Assembly: GCA_026393835.1 (NCBI GenBank)
Contig: JAPKZK010000110.1
Span: 62,001 to 126,000 of the forward strand
Source: Candidatus Aminicenantota bacterium
GTDB lineage: Bacteria; Acidobacteriota; Aminicenantia; UBA2199
Length of the DNA: 64,000 nt
Reading direction: 5' to 3'
A program made the position numbers and the translations under genes. Below are positions 40,974-49,977 of this stretch, in pieces; the stretch's first letter is position 1; each line of letters starts with the position of its first letter. The notes under the pieces are model-generated. The model was not told the origin of the DNA and made no database searches. It was given only the letters and a program-made list of their open reading frames with translations.

Positions 40974-43248
40974 TTAAGCCTGCCGCTGTCCGTTCCATTT
41001 TTAGAAATGCCTGAAACGCCGGGTCATCGCTAAAAGGTATCGATAATTCATCCAATTTGCTCTTGATTTTTTTAAGTTCTTCATCAGTTTCTGCGCTTTT
41101 TCCTTCTTCCAGAAGATCATAGTATTGTTCCGCTATTTTTATCATATCGCTGTACCGCTTACTTTTTTGAGGAATAGGAACATCCATTATATCCTCGGCG
41201 ATATCTTCTATGCTCATATCGATGTCATCGAAGGGTTCCATCTCATCGTTGAGATTTATTAGCTCTTCCGGGCCTTTCAACGACTGAACGATGAAAGGAG
41301 AGTGGCTGGTGGCGATGAATTGTACGCATGGAAATGCGCGCTTCAAATCATTTACCACACGGCGCTGCCAATTGGGATGTAGATGGAGGTCTATTTCATC
41401 GATCAATACGACGCCGGGGGTTGTTTGCGTCACTTCCGTACCCAGGTGGGGGTTTAGCATGGCCATCCGGTAAGCAATATCAGCCGCCATGGCGATCATA
41501 TTGCGGTATCCGTCGCTGAATAAATACGCAGGAAGGCAATGCCCATCGTTGCGTTTTAGCATTATCGAATCGCGGCGAACATCGTACCATATTTCCTTGC
41601 ATTCTTCGATACAGTTTATTATCGCTTTTTTAACAGCATCATATAAGTTTGACTCTATATTCTTCTGGATGTTGAATAATTCTTGTTCTTTCATCCAGCG
41701 TTTCAACTCTTCTTCATCGGACCTCGGGTCCAGGCAGTCTTTATAAGCATACAACCTGGAGACCGGTGGCATCGGTTCAACTTTCTCGTTTTCCGTGCGA
41801 AGCCATAACCTCCCGGCGCCATAATAAGCAATCACAGGAAGGGTAACATGTTTCCCTTGTCTGACATGTGGGTTAAAACCGGCGGTAATAGCGGTAAGGT
41901 CCCAATCGACATCGTCGGTTTGATTTTGGCTGCCCAAACGGCGTTTATTCCAATGCACGGGGTATTCCATCACAATTCCTTGCGCTTCGATTGAAACGGG
42001 ATAATTGGGCTCCATCCTGACTTCATCGCCATAAGGATTGGACACTTGTCTTACATCTTCATCTTTGATTGGAGACCTTTTCTCTATTTCATCGAAACCG
42101 ATAAAAATTGAACTGAGTAGTAATGCCAGGGCGTCGAGAACGGCGGTTTTGCCGCTGCCGTTGTCACCCAGAAGTAAGTTGAACCGGTCGGAAAAAGAAA
42201 ATTCTTTATCCACGAACCCTTTAAAATTTTTCAGAATAATTTTTTTTATTTTTACAGACAACTCGGAATTTGATTCGATATTTAATATCACCGGTTTTTC
42301 TATCAGGGGCAGCGTCAACCACTGCGCAAATTTATTATAGGTCCTACCAAGCTTCCAGGCCAATCCGATGCCTTTCTGCGCCTCTTTCAGTACTTTGCTC
42401 CACCTGGACTTTTCATCCACCATTTGCTCTAATAAACGGTCTACCTTATTTAGCGGTTTTACTAATTTATCTTTCTCCGGCTCCAGTGATAACTCGTCCA
42501 GACTGTCTTCGATTTTTTTCAATTCTTCTTTGAGCTTTGCATCCTTTTTCACACCATCAAGGGCATCTTTCAATTTAAAGAAATCGGATTTCAGCGTTTG
42601 TAAATCGATTCTCACGTCTATATTACCCGATACATTTCCCGCCCCTCCGCCTTCTGCCGATTTCATCGCTGCGAAATAATCTTTTACCGCTGCTTTTCCT
42701 TGCTTAATAATCTCCCATGGGGGATTCTCGATAGGATTCTTTTCCAAATGAATCCCTGTCTTCGGTTCATCTCCAAATACGATTTCCATTTTTAATTCAA
42801 AAAATTCTTCAGGGAGATAACGAATTTCATTTTCTCTTAAATATAGTCTTTCCAGCTTGGTCAACCCTATCAGTGGCGAGATATCAGTGATCCGATTTCC
42901 AGTTAAAAATAATTCCTTTAACTCCGTCAATTCGCGAAGAGGCGAGATATCGGTGATTCGATTGCGTGTTAATGATAATTCGCTTAAATGGGTTAACCCT
43001 TTAAGAGATGGAATATCGATTAATTGAGTATGTACTAAGTTAAGTTTTCTGAGATTTACAAATTTTGAAATCGAAGTAATAAAAGGGTCCAATTTGATCC
43101 GATACAAATTCAGCCCGGTAACATTTCCTTTTTCATCGACGGAAAAACATGGTATACGACTGGGCATAATTGTTTCAGAACTAAATTTTTCTAACTTTTT
43201 CCCGATCGCTTTTTCTAATTGTTCGATAAGCTCTAAATCGGTAGGCAT
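40945..43248 (-). CDS. LRR-fused ABC-type AAA ATPase (PtuA-like)
   Basis: 767 residues from the ATG at 43248, which has GGAGG six bases upstream; the frame extends to 43323 without a ribosome site. Residues ~45-165 are leucine-rich repeats of the internalin type (LTELKELFLTGNRITDISPL). The NPIENPPWEIIKQGKAAVKD linker also follows LRRs in bacterial Roco-like proteins. A helical stretch (~200-290) leads into the ATPase, with Walker A LLGDNGSGKTAVLDAL near residue 360, signature-like LFSDGYRNMIAMA, Walker B GVVLIDEIDLHLHP near 612, and switch His in FIATSHSPFIV. The ATPase matches the AAA_21/AAA_23-type used in Septu PtuA and OLD-like proteins. Paired with the HNH gene, it is probably a defence ATPase whose LRRs sense a partner or invader; I know no standard Septu with this N-terminus. 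Confidence 0.85.
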   Translation of the reverse strand: MPTDLELIEQLEKAIGKKLEKFSSETIMPSRIPCFSVDEKGNVTGLNLYRIKLDPFITSISKFVNLRKLNLVHTQLIDIPSLKGLTHLSELSLTRNRITDISPLRELTELKELFLTGNRITDISPLIGLTKLERLYLRENEIRYLPEEFFELKMEIVFGDEPKTGIHLEKNPIENPPWEIIKQGKAAVKDYFAAMKSAEGGGAGNVSGNIDVRIDLQTLKSDFFKLKDALDGVKKDAKLKEELKKIEDSLDELSLEPEKDKLVKPLNKVDRLLEQMVDEKSRWSKVLKEAQKGIGLAWKLGRTYNKFAQWLTLPLIEKPVILNIESNSELSVKIKKIILKNFKGFVDKEFSFSDRFNLLLGDNGSGKTAVLDALALLLSSIFIGFDEIEKRSPIKDEDVRQVSNPYGDEVRMEPNYPVSIEAQGIVMEYPVHWNKRRLGSQNQTDDVDWDLTAITAGFNPHVRQGKHVTLPVIAYYGAGRLWLRTENEKVEPMPPVSRLYAYKDCLDPRSDEEELKRWMKEQELFNIQKNIESNLYDAVKKAIINCIEECKEIWYDVRRDSIMLKRNDGHCLPAYLFSDGYRNMIAMAADIAYRMAMLNPHLGTEVTQTTPGVVLIDEIDLHLHPNWQRRVVNDLKRAFPCVQFIATSHSPFIVQSLKGPEELINLNDEMEPFDDIDMSIEDIAEDIMDVPIPQKSKRYSDMIKIAEQYYDLLEEGKSAETDEELKKIKSKLDELSIPFSDDPAFQAFLKMERTAAGLNETHRKRKK

Positions 43249-43540
43249 GGGCGCCTCCTGCGGCGGCGGGTGTTTGGCGTTACGTGCTGGACGTTCCGTA
43301 TAAACGGCCTTAACATTCCGCATGGTTTTATTTTTTTGCTCATAGTAAGAGTATAAAGGATTGCAGGGGAAAAGTCAAAAAAAGACTGCAATCAAAATGG
43401 CAGCAAGGACACACAGTAGGGAACTGGCACTGCCTGTTCCCAATTGCTTTTTCATTAAAGGTTTTTTTCTATCATTCTTTTCGCGTCCCTTCGCGTTCTT
43501 CGCGGCTCACAAAATTAGGCGGCGGATTCAGGATGATATC
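43249..43540. other. Non-coding gap with an inverted AAAATAGCC-family copy
   Basis: Near 43482-43510 the sequence CGCGTCCCTTCGCGTTCTTC followed by GCGGCT is the reverse complement of the dispersed CGCGAAGAACGCGAAGG repeat. No gene is seen in this gap. Confidence 0.45.
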
Positions 43541-43569
43541 TTGATTTTTTTTTCCATATAATATATAGT
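43541..43569 (+). promoter_or_regulatory. Promoter of the ABC exporter operon
   Basis: TTGATT at 43541-43546 and TATAGT at 43564-43569, 17 bases apart, 30 bases before the ATG of the ATPase gene. Confidence 0.5.
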
Positions 43570-43599
43570 ATGCTTCCATGAAAAATACGAGACACGAAA

Positions 43600-44511
43600 A
43601 TGAAAGCGCTTGAAATTAAAAACTTAAAAAAGACCTTCAAGTCAAACTTTTTGATCAAACAATACCACGTCTTAAAAGACATTACCCTCAGCGTAGAAAA
43701 AGGAGAAGTTTACGGGTTCCTGGGCCCCAACGGCGCAGGCAAAACCACCACCATTAAATGTATCCTGGGCCTCATTTTCCCAGACGCCGGCGAGATCACC
43801 CTCCTGGGCCAACCGGCCAATACAAGCGAAAGCAAGAAAAAATTGGGCTTCTTACCCGAACAACCTTATTTTTACGATTACCTTACCCCCGTCGAACTAC
43901 TCACCTTTACCGGCATGCTGTTCGGCATTCCCAAAAAACAACTGGCAAAGAAAACCCATGAACTGATCCGGCTGGTGGGCCTGGAAGGCAAAGAAAACAT
44001 CAAACTGAGGAAATTCTCCAAGGGCATGGTGCAGCGCATCGGACTGGCCCAAACCCTGGTCCACGACCCCGAACTGCTGATCCTGGACGAACCCTTTTCC
44101 GGCCTGGACCCCATCGGTAGGAAAGAACTGAGAGATATTATCTTCTCCCTCAAAGAAGCGGGTAAAACCATTTTCTTCTCCTCCCATATCCTCCAGGATA
44201 TGGAATTAATGGTCGATCGGGTCGGGATCATCCTGGCTGGAACGACGCGCAAAGAAGGCAAACTTTCCGATTTGATCTCCCTGAGCGTTCATAACTATGA
44301 AATCGCTTTTACCGGTTTGGCGGAGCAAGTATTAACGGATAACCGTTTGACTTTTACCCCGCGGGACAAAGACTATATCGTTCGGGCCGATACCCAACAG
44401 GAATCCAACCGCATCATCGGGATCATCAACCGCGGCGGCGGGAATATCCTGTCCGTCACCCCTTCCAAAATGACCCTCGAAGATATATTTTTAAAAGAAA
44501 TAAAGGAATGA
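43600..44511 (+). CDS. ABC-2 type transporter ATP-binding protein
   Basis: 303 residues. Walker A GFLGPNGAGKTTTIKCILGL (about residues 45-64), Q-loop LPEQPYFYDYLT, signature FSKGMVQRIGLAQ, Walker B LLILDEPFSGLDP and H-loop FFSSHIL are all intact. The ~75-residue C-terminal extension is typical of ABC-2 (CcmA/NatA/GldA-like) ATPases. It powers export through the permease encoded next, with a four-base overlap (ATGA). Substrate unknown. Confidence 0.92.
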   Translation: MKALEIKNLKKTFKSNFLIKQYHVLKDITLSVEKGEVYGFLGPNGAGKTTTIKCILGLIFPDAGEITLLGQPANTSESKKKLGFLPEQPYFYDYLTPVELLTFTGMLFGIPKKQLAKKTHELIRLVGLEGKENIKLRKFSKGMVQRIGLAQTLVHDPELLILDEPFSGLDPIGRKELRDIIFSLKEAGKTIFFSSHILQDMELMVDRVGIILAGTTRKEGKLSDLISLSVHNYEIAFTGLAEQVLTDNRLTFTPRDKDYIVRADTQQESNRIIGIINRGGGNILSVTPSKMTLEDIFLKEIKE

Positions 44512-45278
44512 AAATGAAATTAAAAGCCATCGCACTCAACACCTTTAAAGAAGCCGTGCGCAATAAAATCTTTTACCTCCTGGTGGCGTTTGGAATATTC
44601 TTTGCCTTAAGTTCCAAACTCATCAGCCTATTAACCATCGGCGATGAAGTTAAGGTATTAAAAGATGTCGGCCTGGCGGCCATCCATTTCTTCAGCGTAC
44701 TGACCGCCGTGTTCACCGGCATTAACCTCGTTTACAAAGAGATCGACAAGAGAACCATTTACAATATATTAAGCAAACCCATTTCCCGGGGCCATTTCAT
44801 CATCGGCAAGTTTTTCGGACTGGCCTTTACCCTGTTGGTGGCGCTGGTATCCATGGCGCTTATTTTTTTCCTTTTCCTTTTTCTAGCCACCGGCGAATTT
44901 GACGGCATGATCCTGGTTTATTTTGTATTATTATACATGGAGCTATTAATCATTACCGCCATCTCCCTGCTCTTTTCCTCCTTTTCCACGCCCATCCTCT
45001 CTTCCATATTTACCATTTCCCTCTACCTGATCGGCCAGGTCCTGTGGACCTTTAACATGTTTACCCAACAACTGAAGAAACCCCTGGAAAGAATCATCGC
45101 CTATTTCTTTTATTATATCCTGCCCAACCTGGATAAATTCAATATCAAAGGCGAGGTGGTGATGAAGACGGGGATCGGGCCCTCCCAGATATTGAATGCC
45201 TTGCTTTACGCCGTTGTCTATATAAGCGCCGTACTGATCCTGGCGATTATCATTTTTAGAAAAAGAGAATTCCAGTGA
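44508..45278 (+). CDS. ABC-2 type transporter permease
   Basis: 256 residues with about six membrane segments. The N-terminus KLKAIALNTFKEAVRNKIFY and the later YKEIDKRTIYNILSKPISRG are hallmarks of the ABC-2 permease family. It pairs with the ATPase just upstream (ATGA overlap) and is followed by a further ATGA overlap with the next gene, so all three are translationally coupled. Confidence 0.88.
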   Translation: MKMKLKAIALNTFKEAVRNKIFYLLVAFGIFFALSSKLISLLTIGDEVKVLKDVGLAAIHFFSVLTAVFTGINLVYKEIDKRTIYNILSKPISRGHFIIGKFFGLAFTLLVALVSMALIFFLFLFLATGEFDGMILVYFVLLYMELLIITAISLLFSSFSTPILSSIFTISLYLIGQVLWTFNMFTQQLKKPLERIIAYFFYYILPNLDKFNIKGEVVMKTGIGPSQILNALLYAVVYISAVLILAIIIFRKREFQ

Positions 45279-46114
45279 CGAAAATAAAGTTACTTTCCCT
45301 ATTTGTAATATTGATGGCCCTGGCGGCGCTGTTCCAGTACAGGTACGATTCCGGGACGGATTATTTCGCCGAGAAAAACGTATTCGTTACCATGCCGTCC
45401 GGGAAAACCCTGAAAATACTGTCTTTCGGTTTCCATGAATTGACCGCCGATATGCTTTTTGTCTGGTCCATCCAGTTTTATTCCACCTACAATTTAAATA
45501 ACCGCTTCGATTACCTGGAGAATATATTCAACGCCATCACCGACCTGGAACCCCGGTACAAAGATTTCTATATTGTCGGTTCCTGGATAATGGCGTTGGA
45601 AGCCAAAGATATCGAGATGGCCATCCGGCTGTTGGAAAAAGGTTCCCGTAATATGCCGGACCAGTGGATATTCGATTATGAAGCCTCTTTCTATGCTTAC
45701 CGGAACCTCAAGGATTACGACCGGGCCGTCAAATATCTCCGGGCAGCGGCGCAGCGCCCCGGGGCCCCTTCGCTGATAAGGCGCAAAGAGGCCCACCTGA
45801 TCTACATGAAAGATGATCTTTCCCAGGCTTACGGCATGTGGGTGGAAATTTATAACAACGCCACTTCACAGTTGGATAAAGACGCCGCCTTCAAGCATCT
45901 ATACCAGATCAAATTCGAGATGGACAAGAAGATGTTGGACAAAGCACTGGAACAATTTAAACAAAAATACACCCGGCGCCCGGCGGACCTGGCCCAGTTG
46001 GTTAGGGCGGGGCTGCTGAAAAACGTTCCCCTGGATTTCACCGGGCAAAACTATCTATACGATCCCCAAACCGGGGAAATCTCAGCAATACGGATGTTTA
46101 AATGGAAGAAATAA
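45275..46114 (+). CDS. Membrane-anchored TPR-like protein of the ABC operon
   Basis: 279 residues. One N-terminal membrane segment (LLSLFVILMALAALFQYRY) is followed by an exported helical domain with TPR-like pairs (AIRLLEKGSRNMPDQWIFDY; YDRAVKYLRAAAQRPGAPSL). The family is not named, but its position between ABC-2 genes and pilD with overlaps on both sides suggests a partner of the exporter or of pilus assembly. The conserved-looking SFGFHELTADMLFVWSIQFYS follows the anchor. Function unknown. Confidence 0.7.
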   Translation: MTKIKLLSLFVILMALAALFQYRYDSGTDYFAEKNVFVTMPSGKTLKILSFGFHELTADMLFVWSIQFYSTYNLNNRFDYLENIFNAITDLEPRYKDFYIVGSWIMALEAKDIEMAIRLLEKGSRNMPDQWIFDYEASFYAYRNLKDYDRAVKYLRAAAQRPGAPSLIRRKEAHLIYMKDDLSQAYGMWVEIYNNATSQLDKDAAFKHLYQIKFEMDKKMLDKALEQFKQKYTRRPADLAQLVRAGLLKNVPLDFTGQNYLYDPQTGEISAIRMFKWKK

Positions 46115-46872
46115 TCGTAATTATCTTTGGACTCATCGTGGGCAGTTTTTTAAACGTGGTGATACACCGCCTGCCCCTGGAACAGAGCGTCGTAAGCCCC
46201 GGTTCTCACTGCCCCTCCTGCGGCGTCCCCATCCGCTTCTACGACAATATCCCCGCGCTCAGTTTCGTGATTTTGATGGGCAAATGCCGCCGCTGTAAAA
46301 CCCGTATATCCGTGCGCTATCCCCTGGTGGAACTCTTTACGGCCTTTAGTTTTTGGTTGGCTTATCGTTTCTATTTCGAGCAACAGCCCGTATATGCCGG
46401 GTTTTGCGCCATCTTTTTATGTTTGCTGATCGCCCTGGCCTTAATCGACCTGGAGCATCAGCTCCTTCCGGATGAATTGACTCTGGGCGGGGCGACGGTA
46501 TTTTTGATCTACGCCTTTTTCAACCCCACGGTAACCCCCATCGCCGCCATTGCCACGGCCATCGGGTCCGCCCTGGTTTTTGCCGGCCTCTATTTCTTTT
46601 ATTTGAAAGTCCGCAAGATCGAAGGCCTGGGGCAGGGCGACATTAAAATGATGCTGCTGCTGGGCGTTTTCCTGGGCCCGGACCGGCTGGTGATTGCCGT
46701 CCTGCTGGCTTCCTTTGCCGGCTTATTGGTGGGCATCTTCTTTATTATCTTTAAAGGAAAGAACCTGCAACTTAAACTCCCTTTCGGGACCTTTCTCAGC
46801 CTGGGCAGTTATATTTCACTCTTCTGGGGCCGCCTTATTTTAAAGGCCATCCAGTCGCTGTATATGATTTAA
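46102..46872 (+). CDS. pilD: Type IV prepilin peptidase / N-methyltransferase PilD
   Basis: 256 residues, the usual length for the bifunctional enzyme. The N-terminal methyltransferase part has the two-Cys-pair zinc motif (CPSCGVPI ... CRRCKTRI). The aspartyl protease motifs are LIDLEHQLLPDELTL and GQGDIKMMLLLG, each with its catalytic Asp. About eight membrane helices. It processes prepilins and pseudopilins at the inner membrane. It overlaps the preceding TPR-like gene by 13 bases. Confidence 0.93.
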   Translation: MEEIIVIIFGLIVGSFLNVVIHRLPLEQSVVSPGSHCPSCGVPIRFYDNIPALSFVILMGKCRRCKTRISVRYPLVELFTAFSFWLAYRFYFEQQPVYAGFCAIFLCLLIALALIDLEHQLLPDELTLGGATVFLIYAFFNPTVTPIAAIATAIGSALVFAGLYFFYLKVRKIEGLGQGDIKMMLLLGVFLGPDRLVIAVLLASFAGLLVGIFFIIFKGKNLQLKLPFGTFLSLGSYISLFWGRLILKAIQSLYMI

Positions 46873-46954
46873 AATAGCAACAACGTGCGCCCATAGATTT
46901 TTTTTAATCCGGGTAATCTGAGTAATCTGTGGACCAGGTTTTTTGGACAGAGCC

Positions 46955-48238
46955 ATGAAAAAAGCAACCGTTATCTTATTATTGATAATCCAGATCGCGC
47001 TGCTCTTCGTATTTCAGAACATCCATGCGTTATTCAAGAAATATGAAGAAGTCGGCGTCACGGATCTGGGCCTGTTAATGGAAAGCATGCAGAAATTAAA
47101 AAATATGTTTTCCGTCCTTTCCATGATTATCGGGTTAACATTGGCAGTGACCGGCATCTACCTGTTATTTCTTATTAAAAAATCCAAAGAAAAACCTGGA
47201 TATGAAGGAATGCCGCCCCTCCATGATTACCTGCTGCAATTAAAGACCAGCGAGTCCCAATTAAAAAGCATCGTGGAGACTCAACAGGAGAAAGTGACTC
47301 AAAAGGAAGAGTTAAACAAGCACATCATCAATAATATCAACGCCGCCGTTATCTTTTTGAACGCATCCGGGAGGATCGAGATATTCAATGCCGAGGCGGA
47401 AACATTATTTTCACAAAGTTACGCCAATGCAAAAAACAACCGGTTGGATAAAATATTGGCCGGATTTCCCGGGCTAATACAGTTTGTGGAACTTCACCGT
47501 GAACAAAAAATGACCGGGGAGATTGCGTCCGCTGACAGGATTTTCCGGACCCATATCACCCCCATCGACCAGGTTGGCGTATTACTCATCATCCGGGATA
47601 TAACCGAAGAGAAGAAGCGGGAAGAGCTCGACCGCCGCAGTGGGAATTTCATCATGCTGGGGGAAATGACCGCTTTCCTGGCCCATGAAGTAAAAAACTC
47701 CCTGGGGGTTATTTACGGCTATACCAAAACCATTAAATCCGAAAGCGAAAAAACCGGCAAGATAAGCAAGGAAATCCTGTTTTTGACCGACATGATGGAG
47801 AGTTTCTTAAATTTTTCCAGGCCCGTCACCATTGATCGAAAGGAGCAAATAGACCTGGTTGCTTTGCTGGAAAAAATTGCGGCGGAGAAAGGGATTACTG
47901 TAGACGCCGCCGGGGAACCGGTAATGCTTGAAAATGACCCTGCCCTTATCCAGTCCATCTTTTCAAATCTCATTTTAAATTCGAAACAAGCCGGGGCGGA
48001 CCGGGTAGAGGTTACCTTTAAAAAAGGCCGGGACCTGGAAATATATCTCAAGGATAACGGCAAGGGCATCGATCCCAAAATTCGCGAGAAAATATGGTAT
48101 CCTTTTTTCACCACCAAAGACAAAGGCACGGGCATGGGTTTGCCCAGTATCCGCAAGATCATTAATTTCTTGAAAGGAGAAATAATTTTAACCGACGCCG
48201 GCCCGCGGGGCGCCGCGTTTAAAATTATTTTTTACTGA
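46955..48238 (+). CDS. Membrane histidine kinase with PAS domain
   Basis: 427 residues from the ATG at 46955; a TTG at 46943 lies in the same frame. Two membrane segments (VILLLIIQIALLFVFQNI and LSMIIGLTLAVTGIYLLFLI) precede a coiled linker and a PAS domain (~125-225, HIINNINAAVIFLNASGRIE). The HisKA box is FLAHEVKNSLGVIYGYTK with phospho-accepting His, and the HATPase domain has NLILNSKQAG, DNGKGI and KGTGMGLPSI. PilS/NtrB-like by layout. No response regulator is adjacent. The ~80-base gap upstream carries an AATCCGGGTAATCTGAGTAA repeat. Confidence 0.87.
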   Translation: MKKATVILLLIIQIALLFVFQNIHALFKKYEEVGVTDLGLLMESMQKLKNMFSVLSMIIGLTLAVTGIYLLFLIKKSKEKPGYEGMPPLHDYLLQLKTSESQLKSIVETQQEKVTQKEELNKHIINNINAAVIFLNASGRIEIFNAEAETLFSQSYANAKNNRLDKILAGFPGLIQFVELHREQKMTGEIASADRIFRTHITPIDQVGVLLIIRDITEEKKREELDRRSGNFIMLGEMTAFLAHEVKNSLGVIYGYTKTIKSESEKTGKISKEILFLTDMMESFLNFSRPVTIDRKEQIDLVALLEKIAAEKGITVDAAGEPVMLENDPALIQSIFSNLILNSKQAGADRVEVTFKKGRDLEIYLKDNGKGIDPKIREKIWYPFFTTKDKGTGMGLPSIRKIINFLKGEIILTDAGPRGAAFKIIFY

Positions 48239-48335
48239 CCACCGGTTCGCCCCTACAGGTAGGGGTTAAGGTAAGGTAAAAGATTCAAAAATTTGCCCGG
48301 TTTTCACGGGTTTTGGCCAGGAGAAAAAAAATAAT

Positions 48336-48365
48336 TTGACTTATAGGGGCTTATTGTATTATACT
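48336..48365 (+). promoter_or_regulatory. Promoter of the cDPGS-like gene
   Basis: TTGACT at 48336-48341 and TATACT at 48360-48365 with an 18-base spacer; AGGAGGT follows just before the ATG at 48417. Confidence 0.55.
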
Positions 48366-48416
48366 TAGAGCTTAAAAAAATCTAAATTAGACATGCTTAA
48401 AAACTAGGAGGTAGAA

Positions 48417-49730
48417 ATGCGTAACGCCTTGATAATGGGTGCAGCAGGAAGAGATTTTCATAATTTTAATATGTTTTTCAGGAACAGGAAAGATATCAAC
48501 GTCGTGGCTTTCACCGCGACCCAGATCCCTGACATCGAGGGACGAAAATATCCCAAAGAACTGGCGGGCGAAAGTTACCCCAATGGGATCGATATTCATC
48601 CCGAATCGGAATTGCTTGACCTGATCAAAAAATTTAAAGTGCACGATGTGTATTTTTCATACAGCGATGTACCCCACGCAGTTGTAATGGATAAAGCGTC
48701 GGATGTAATGAAGGCCGGGGCCAACTTCATACTGTTGGGACCCAATGAAACCATGATCAAAAGCAATAAACCCGTGGTCTCCGTATGCGCCGTCAGAACC
48801 GGCTGCGGTAAGAGTCAGACCACCCGGAAAGTAGGGGCCATCTTACAGGAAATGGGCTACAAAGTAGCTGCTATCCGACACCCCATGCCCTACGGCGACC
48901 TGGTAATCCAGAAAGTACAAAAATTTGAGACCATCGCCGATTTGAAAAAACATAAATGCACCATCGAAGAGATGGAAGAATATGAACCCCATATAGAAAA
49001 GGGTATTACCGTATTTGCCGGCGTCGATTATGAAGCGATCCTGGCAGAGGCGGAAAAGGTAGCCGACATTATTTTGTGGGATGGCGGAAATAATGATTTC
49101 TCCTTTTACAAGTCGGACCTGGAAATCGTCGTGGTAGACCCGCACCGGGCCGGGCATGAAATGGAATACTATCCCGGCGAAGTGAACTTCAAACGCGCGG
49201 ATGTCATAGTCATCAATAAAATCGATACCGCCGACCTGGAAGATATCCTGGAAGTCAGACAAAATATCATGGAATTCAACAAAACAGCCGTCGTCGTGGA
49301 TGCCGCATCCCCAATTTATGTCCAGGACAGCGAAAAAATAAGAGGAAAACGGGTACTGGTCATCGAAGACGGGCCGACCCTGACCCATGGCGAAATGGCC
49401 TACGGCGCGGGCGTCATGGCCGCCTACAGGTACGGCGCCGAAGAGCTGGTGGACCCCCGCGAATATGCCGTGGGTACGATTAAAGAAACCTATGAAAAAT
49501 ACCCCGAAATCGGCGTTTTATTACCTGCCATGGGTTATGGCGAAAAACAGGTGAAGGACCTGGAAGCCACCATCAACAAAACCGACGCCGAACTGGTGAT
49601 TATTGCTACCCCCATCGACCTGGCCAGGATTGTCAAATTCAAGAAACCCACCGTTAGGGTCACCTATGAGCTTGAAGAGATCGGTACACCGACGCTAAAA
49701 GAGGTCTTACAAAAGAAGTTTAAAAAATAA
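48417..49730 (+). CDS. Cyclic 2,3-diphosphoglycerate synthetase-like GTPase
   Basis: 437 residues. The N-terminal Rossmann-type start MRNALIMGAAGRDFHNFNMF and the P-loop VCAVRTGCGKSQTTRKV (near residue 125) match the cDPGS family. The later ADVIVINKIDTAD is an NKxD base-recognition motif, as in related P-loop GTPases. In methanogens cDPGS makes the thermoprotectant cyclic 2,3-diphosphoglycerate; bacterial members are often just called GTPases and may have another role. It has its own promoter and a strong AGGAGGT. Confidence 0.8.
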   Translation: MRNALIMGAAGRDFHNFNMFFRNRKDINVVAFTATQIPDIEGRKYPKELAGESYPNGIDIHPESELLDLIKKFKVHDVYFSYSDVPHAVVMDKASDVMKAGANFILLGPNETMIKSNKPVVSVCAVRTGCGKSQTTRKVGAILQEMGYKVAAIRHPMPYGDLVIQKVQKFETIADLKKHKCTIEEMEEYEPHIEKGITVFAGVDYEAILAEAEKVADIILWDGGNNDFSFYKSDLEIVVVDPHRAGHEMEYYPGEVNFKRADVIVINKIDTADLEDILEVRQNIMEFNKTAVVVDAASPIYVQDSEKIRGKRVLVIEDGPTLTHGEMAYGAGVMAAYRYGAEELVDPREYAVGTIKETYEKYPEIGVLLPAMGYGEKQVKDLEATINKTDAELVIIATPIDLARIVKFKKPTVRVTYELEEIGTPTLKEVLQKKFKK

Positions 49731-49768
49731 GATATTTGCCGCGTTATCGCGATACGCAACGCGCAACG

Positions 49769-49842
49769 CGCGACAAGTAACATCGTTACCATGGTTAGCG
49801 GTTGAAAGGATGTCAACCGTTAACCCCGGTAACGAAGTCGCG
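49769..49842. repeat. Large imperfect palindrome (cruciform-capable)
   Basis: A 7-base loop (49806-49812) is flanked by GGTTAGCGGTTGA and TCAACCGTTAACC, paired at 13 positions including one G-U. After a 2-base internal mismatch, TCGTTACC pairs with GGTAACGA. CGCGAC (49769-49774) and GTCGCG (49837-49842) can close the outside with a left-side bulge. It lies in the ~247-base gap before the 49978 gene, near short CGTGTAACGTGTAACG iterations. Confidence 0.75.
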
Positions 49843-49977
49843 TGAAACGTGTAACGTGTAACGAGTAAACTGTTGACGTTCGATCCTTCGTGAAGTTACA
49901 GGCTGCGGGGATTGTGGGTCCCGGGGACGCAGGAAACGGGATCGATAAGGCCAGTAAGGCCCGGCAAGGAGAAAAAA

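Noticed and set aside
40296..43248. Retron system
   Set aside because: The HNH and ATPase resemble retron effectors, but no reverse transcriptase or msr/msd-like sequence is nearby.
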